A DNA stretch of 64,000 nucleotides from Trema orientale. Taxonomy: Eukaryota; Streptophyta; Magnoliopsida; Rosales; Cannabaceae. The position numbers were made by a program, and so were the translations under genes. The stretch is from assembly GCA_002914845.1 (NCBI GenBank), contig JXTC01000017.1, positions 1,382,996 through 1,446,995 of the forward strand. Reading direction: 5' to 3'. Shown here one piece after another: positions 58,723-64,000 of the stretch. The notes beneath the pieces are model-generated. The model worked only from the letters and a program-made list of their open reading frames with translations, was not told the DNA's origin and did not search any database. Each line of letters starts with the position of its first letter. The stretch's first letter is position 1.

Positions 58723-61092
58723 AGACATATGTATGTATATACCATATTGAGCATTAAAAATGGACATGCAAAATATCATGCTAATACTAAATTTTAGCAT
58801 TTGGGTGAAAAATGGCTCTTTAATAGTTTGCTATATTTGGTATAATTTTTAGTATGTGCTATTTATTGTGCCAAATATAGCACATACACAACATGTGTTG
58901 GTATTTAGAATATTGCCACTATTTTATATATAATATTCATGTGTTTTATAATATTATCAAAATTCAATATATGTATTTATTTTTTCATTTAATTTATTTA
59001 CAAATTTATCCCTATTAAATTACAATCAATTATAATTAATAGGAGAGTATTTTTTTTATTTATAATATTTTTTTGCATTAAATAATTTGTTCATTTATAT
59101 AGAATATGAGTACTTCTAAATTGGTAAGTAAAGTTAATTTTTATGATTAATAATTAAATGATAAAATAATAAGATTATATAATATTCCTTAAAAAAAAAA
59201 GAGTATATAGTAGAAAAAAAACATATTTTATACTTAAAGTTAATGTTTAAAATACAAAATAATATTTTTTTAGTATACATGTATTAAAGCAAAATTCAAA
59301 AAGCTAAATTTGAGATATCATACTAAATTTAGCATTGACATGCATCTGATATGTTCTAATATATACCTACGTTCATGGATATACATTGGTAATTGGTTGC
59401 ACAGAATTTTATAAGAAAAAACAAAACTATTAGTTCTTTTTTAAAAAAAAAGTAAAAATAAAAACCGCAAAAGCTAAAGCTAAAGACCGACAAATAAGTT
59501 CTAGCTTTTTTTAGTAGGCAATTCAATTACGCTGTCCGTACTACGACTCAGGAAATCCATTTGTCTCGCATTATGTAGTCCCTTTTATAATTCAGTTCTT
59601 TAAATACAAACCCGCCAAATATATATAGATATATATATATATATACACATATATCAGGGCACGGATGATGTGTATACACATGTTTTTTTTTTTGGTTATT
59701 CGTCGCGTGTATACACATCAGATGTGTGGACAGTTTGATGCCTACATGTCATATGTGTGTATACATATGAATTTGGTAAATATTACAATTTACATAAATG
59801 ACAAGAGAAGTCACGTGTGGAAAGTTTGATGTAATAGATTCATGTATATGCTTGTACGGAATAGAAGATAACTCCATACATCTCTCAGTGGGACCATTAA
59901 CAAATATTTATGAATTATATTGGATTTGTTCTCTTATAGTCTTACGCTTACGCTTAGTACTTCTCAGTTACTGTTACTATCTCAATTTAACATGGGAGCA
60001 CACTATCGCAGGAATTCATGCAATTACTCATGTAATTTCACACAACGGCGTTTGACACGAGGCCCACACATTTGTATAAAAATTTGGGGATTCGTCTTTT
60101 GCCTCTGTATAGTTAGATCTAGAATCTGACTCTGATACACTTTTTCGGATTTGGGATTCCATATAAAAAGTGTTCTATGTATGTGATTACGTGTGAACAG
60201 ATGAAAATACACCTATGTGAACACACATGAATATATGTATGAACAAATATTATTTTAAGAGGTATCATTTTAGGCTTTTTTTTGGAAAGTGTTGCCTCTT
60301 GAACACTTTGTATCTAAACGGAAGTTACAGAACGAATATTCCAACTTTTGCCCTATTATTGTAGAAAACGTCTTTTGATTTATTTGTTAAATCAAACTAT
60401 AGAACACTTTAATTATGAAAATAAACTAAATAGCTATAATGTATGTAAACAGAACCAGTAGAAAGTATAAACACATATACATGCACACTTGCCGAGCAAA
60501 GCAATAAATTTTATTTAAAAGAAAACAAATTAAGAAGGGAAACCTACTAACATGCGACCGTCAAAATACATAAGAAATGGTATGTACCAAATATGTAAAA
60601 GTAACATTAGGGACGCCAAAAAACATATACAAAAAGAGTATTGCTATTTATCCTAGGCAAGTGAATTTTCTGACCCACTTTTCCTTTCCTGATTAGAGAA
60701 TGGCTACATTTTTTTGAAATCTAAACTATCTAAGGGAGCTAAACTCAAAAGGAAAAGGCTAACATTGAGTCCACGTGGCTCGGATTTGATTAGAAGCTCG
60801 GCAAAAACTTACACCACTTGAGATGACATTTATTTCAACAACTAAAAGCATTAAATAGTATAGTCCAATAATTGTTGAAATAGATGTCATATCATTGGTG
60901 TAATTTTTTTAGTATTCTATCTTTACTCGTTTTTAGATATAAATCATCCTGAATTTTCATACTTCACATTTATAATTTTAATGCCTTCAACTATGACAAT
61001 AAAAAATTCATATAAAACGAAACCCTAAAACCTATTTAAAATTTTGACACATTAACTTGTCTCTCTTTCTTCCCCAACTCTAAGTTTCTTTC
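58723..61092. other. AT-rich intergenic DNA and probable 3' UTR of the third glycosyltransferase
   Basis: 58780-59350 has inverted-looking TACTAAATTTTAGCAT and ATGCTAAATTTAGTAT ends and may be a MITE, but the boundaries are unclear. 59660-59725 holds GTGTATACACAT palindromes. The last ~100 bp resembles the 3' UTR of the 45.9-kb paralogue. Confidence 0.35.
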
Positions 61093-61632
61093 TTAGACTT
61101 TAGTCTTATTACCAGTACTCCAAGAATTCCAACATCTCCAGTGCCCGGTCCACCGGAAAGTTTCTGTGGCATTAACGATGGTGAACTGTTTATGGGACGT
61201 AATTTCCTTGAACCTCTTCCAATCCCGGAGTACAGCCCTTAGATCAGTGACCTTAGCAGTGATACTCTTGCAACAATTGGCATGGACAGTGGTCACTGCC
61301 CTGAAGTCCTTGCTATCTTGGCAAAACCCGCTAAAGTAAAGGGTGTCCAGACACCTTACATTAAGGCCCAATCGGCCAATTATACCGCCTTTTATTAGGC
61401 CCCGTAAGACATCTTGCTCTTTTTGGCCCGTAGAGTTGTCTCTCATAGAGTACCATTTACCAAACAATGCAATGGTTTTGATATTTGATCTTATATAGTA
61501 AAACCCTGTGTTGATGAATTGATCTTCCTTCCATGGATCTCCAAAGAACAAATCTGTACTTATTTGTAAATCCTCAGTTTCATTTTTGCTTAGTCTTTCA
61601 AATGGGTTTCTAAGCCACATCACGTCCATGTC
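61093..61632 (-). CDS. Last exon of a second At4g15970-like glycosyltransferase (5' exons not found)
   Basis: Starts after a TGAAACAG acceptor with DMDVMWLRNPFERLSKNETE and runs 179 codons to a stop with no disruption. It is closely similar throughout to exon 3 of the 45881-51119 gene, including the DxD motif, INTGFYYIRSN, SGFCQDS, VHANCC and FRWTGHWRCWNSW. One change, G to R in the terminal HWGCWNSW motif, is notable. The phase-0 acceptor would accept an exon 2 like the one at 50.4 kb. DNA upstream (61633-62945) resembles intron 2 of that gene, but no exon 1 or 2 appears before 64000. They may lie beyond the window, displaced by inserted repeats, or be lost. Confidence 0.8.
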   Translation of the reverse strand, partial: DMDVMWLRNPFERLSKNETEDLQISTDLFFGDPWKEDQFINTGFYYIRSNIKTIALFGKWYSMRDNSTGQKEQDVLRGLIKGGIIGRLGLNVRCLDTLYFSGFCQDSKDFRAVTTVHANCCKSITAKVTDLRAVLRDWKRFKEITSHKQFTIVNATETFRWTGHWRCWNSWSTGNKTKV

Positions 61633-63138
61633 CTGTTTCAATAAATAAGGAATTAAACAAATAACCGAAATGAAGATAAGATATGAGAAACTGAATTTTC
61701 TATATATGAGAAACTGAATTTTCTATAGGAGCAGTAAATTAAGTATGAGAATGACCAAACATGAATCACGTATGTCCAATATGGAAATGGGCCTTATGAC
61801 AAAATGACCGAATTTTGAACTCATTTTTAAGTAAAAATTTGTTTCTCAAATGCTTAGCAAAATGATCTGAATATCAATTGATATACTTAGTATTAAAATA
61901 TGAGATACCCTGTATACAGTATAAAAATTAAATTACTCAGAAATTAAAACTTATAGGTATACCAATTGTGAAAATTCATATACTCTATCATTTAGATGTA
62001 ACAATTGAAAAACTGACATTCACGACATAGAAGTGTTAAAAAGAAAAAAAAAAAAGGACACTCTAATTTCTCTAAAAATAAAATTACGATTACTCCTACT
62101 TATGATTTTGTGGTCCAAACCAATTCGTGACATTAAGTTTTTACAAGAAAACAGTTAAAACTGATGAAAGAAAAATAAAAAAATCAAATGCAAATAAGAT
62201 ACAGAATTTGTTTGATCGATAAAAAGCTTATTTAAACTTCTACTCTTTTTTTTCAAGAAAAGATGAGATTTAAAAGTAACACATACAAATCTAAGTTTTA
62301 CCTGCACTTCTTCTAATCCTTATAAATATATAGGCCCATTATGTAAACTATCGTTTATGAACTACCGGATTCTCTTACAAATAGCTTCTAAAATTCTTTT
62401 CTCATATAGGTAACAATAAATGTAGTAATTTTAACTTAGCAATTTTCTCTTTCAGTTTTTTTAGTTTTTATTTTGCAAAGTTCCAAATTTTGTCCGTAAT
62501 TTCCTCAACTGCGTGAAATTTGTTATACTAATTAAAGGATATTTTGATACAAAACTATTAAAACACATTTATTTAACTACGTTAGGAAAAAAAAAAAAAA
62601 GTGGAATTTTAGAAAAGAACCTCCATCCTTGCTTTTTTCGTTGAAATAAATTTCCAACCTATAAAATAACAAGAGCTGTATGATCTTTATGGACCGTTAT
62701 ACGTAGAGTCGGGTACACAAATTCATTCATTGAACTAATTAAAAATTTGAGTTGCTATGACTTACTATAAGAGAAACTGTTGTCTTAACGAAACTTAATT
62801 ATGTTGGTCGAGTTACTTCTTTAAAGAATGTTTGACGAGTTCTGACCCTGTAAGCCGTTTCCGGTGGAGTACTCCAGACCCCTTAAAGCCATAATTTAGA
62901 ACTTATTACTATCTTCTTATTCTTCCACCCTTTTTTTTTTTTTGAGTAAAAGAACTTACTATTTTTATGTATCTACTTATTGTGTGAGTTTTCAATTTGT
63001 ACTTTTATTTTTCTCTCCTCATGGTATTTTAATCAAGTCTAAAGTGACCTACAATGGCAAGTTCCACTCATTTCCATGCTAATTCAATTCACGAAAGGAA
63101 ATTAATTAACTTATATTATTATAATTCAAATTCATCAA
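61633..63138 (-). other. Intron-2-like DNA, homologous to the intron of the 45.9-51.1 kb gene
   Basis: Shared blocks include TTTTGTGGTCCAA near 62108 and 46630, and GTTGGTCGAGTTACTT near 62804, matching TCGGTCGAGTTACTT near 50055. A TTCTGACCC block follows in both. Similarity stops near 62945. Confidence 0.55.
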
Positions 63139-63501
63139 GGTCCCATTTGGTTCACCTCTATTTGAATGAGAGTATTTAAATGAAAATTGTGAAATGAGTT
63201 ATAATTAGAATATGAGATATTTGAAATGAAATCAAGTGGAATGAGTTGTAATTAGAATGTGAGATATTATAATAGACCATTCAAAGAAAACTTCCAGGCT
63301 CTATTTTCATTCCAAGATACAAAAAACTCATTCCAATGGTTGATGTGACTGATGGACTATTTGAATAAAAAAATGAATTATTGAAACAAATACTCATTCT
63401 AAAAGACCATTTGAATAGAAAAATTAGAATTATTGAAACAAAAACTTATTCTAATAGACTTTCCATTTGAATGGAATGGAATAGGTGAAACAAACGGGCC
63501 C
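63139..63501. mobile_element. Probable hAT-type MITE, ~363 bp
   Basis: Left end GGTCCCATTTGGTTCACCTC and right end (reverse complement) AGGGCCCGTTTGTTTCACCT are inverted repeats of the widespread GGGCCCGTTTGG type. The interior repeats ATTTGAATGGAATG-like motifs in both orientations. A target duplication was not found. Confidence 0.55.
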
Positions 63502-63566
63502 TAGATAATGAGTTTTAGGAATATTTTAAATATTTATGGAATGGAATAAAGGTATTCTATTTATAT

Positions 63567-63841
63567 TTATGGGCAATTCTTGTAGCATTTGGGCCAAACC
63601 CAATTGGTGATCTGCCACCTATGCTTGCAGGTCCTTTTTAAAATGGAGGTCCTGGGTACAAATAGAGCTAGAATGCGCTCTGAGACAAGAATATGCCAAA
63701 TTAGATAAATCCTAAATCTTACTATGGACCCCATAGAGGACAATACGGGCTTAACGTAACACTCTGGGCTAGTCAGAAGTGGTTGATAACTAGGTCGGGC
63801 AGGTTGACAAACCACCGGTTGGGCCAGGCCTGGGTGTTACA
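63567..63841 (-). mobile_element. Possible LTR fragment (TGTAACACCC start)
   Basis: On the minus strand the segment starts TGTAACACCCAGGCC and is markedly more GC-rich than its surroundings, like the first part of a plant gypsy LTR. No matching end or target duplication was found. Confidence 0.3.
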
Positions 63842-64000
63842 ATTCTATTTTTTTTTTCTGTTTCTTATACATTGTTTTAGTTTTAATATTTTTTAATATG
63901 AACTGATTTTTTTTTTAAATCTGAGTTATATTACTTTTTTACATAATAAGTTTAGAACAAAATTTTGTCATCTTTTAATTTTAAAAAAATTTAGTTACTT
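63842..64000. other. AT-rich sequence to the window edge
   Basis: Nothing was recognised. Confidence 0.4.

Noticed and set aside
61633..64000. Search for exons 1-2 of the third glycosyltransferase
   Set aside because: Intron-like similarity is present to about 62945, but no SALEKASMENK-like or signal-anchor exon was found before the window ends.

Overview
This window is eukaryotic nuclear DNA from a flowering plant, most likely a eudicot. Supporting signs are small GT-AG introns, long AT-rich intergenic DNA, a plant-type nuclear tRNA-Trp, plant gene families (ankyrin/BDA1-like, trihelix SIP1-type, hnRNP R/Q-like, At4g15970-like glycosyltransferases) and plant transposon types. I cannot fix the species from sequence alone; a Rosales-type genome is a guess.

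Layout. At 1-1512 (minus) is the 5' part of an ankyrin-repeat gene that runs off the left edge. From about 1.5 to 9.4 kb lies a transposon-rich stretch: a truncated LINE, a 704-bp hAT, SINE-like modules, a solo LTR and a 633-bp hAT-like element. A single-exon trihelix transcription factor lies at 10814-11917 (plus) and a tRNA-Trp at 13891-13962 (minus). A five-exon membrane-anchored PAN-like/cyclophilin-like protein lies at 15038-17584 (minus). Two MULE-type MITEs sit in inverted orientation at 17.8-18.5 kb, and a third copy is at 34.1 kb. A ten-exon, three-RRM hnRNP R/Q-like gene lies at 22817-27556 (minus), with a Helitron about 300 bp upstream of its start codon. From 28 to 35.6 kb are more transposons (MITEs, a SINE with target-site duplication, an LTR fragment).

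The right half holds a broken-up tandem family of At4g15970-like (GT77-type) glycosyltransferases, all on the minus strand: an orphan, frameshifted last exon at 35615-36144; one complete three-exon gene at 45881-51119 with a 4-kb second intron; and an intact last exon at 61093-61632 whose upstream exons are not visible before the window ends. Between them lie an interstitial telomere-like tract (38.7 kb), a large LTR followed by a primer-binding site (to 42.9 kb), MITEs, a second LINE, a (TA)33 microsatellite and a 918-bp foldback element.

The genes look functionally unrelated except for the glycosyltransferase array. I found no convincing new molecular system. The most notable items are the precisely delimited transposon families with perfect target-site duplications, the decaying glycosyltransferase array, and a membrane-anchored cyclophilin-like protein that seems to lack key catalytic residues. 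All exon boundaries were worked out by eye from splice consensus and reading-frame continuity; every multi-exon model closes in frame.
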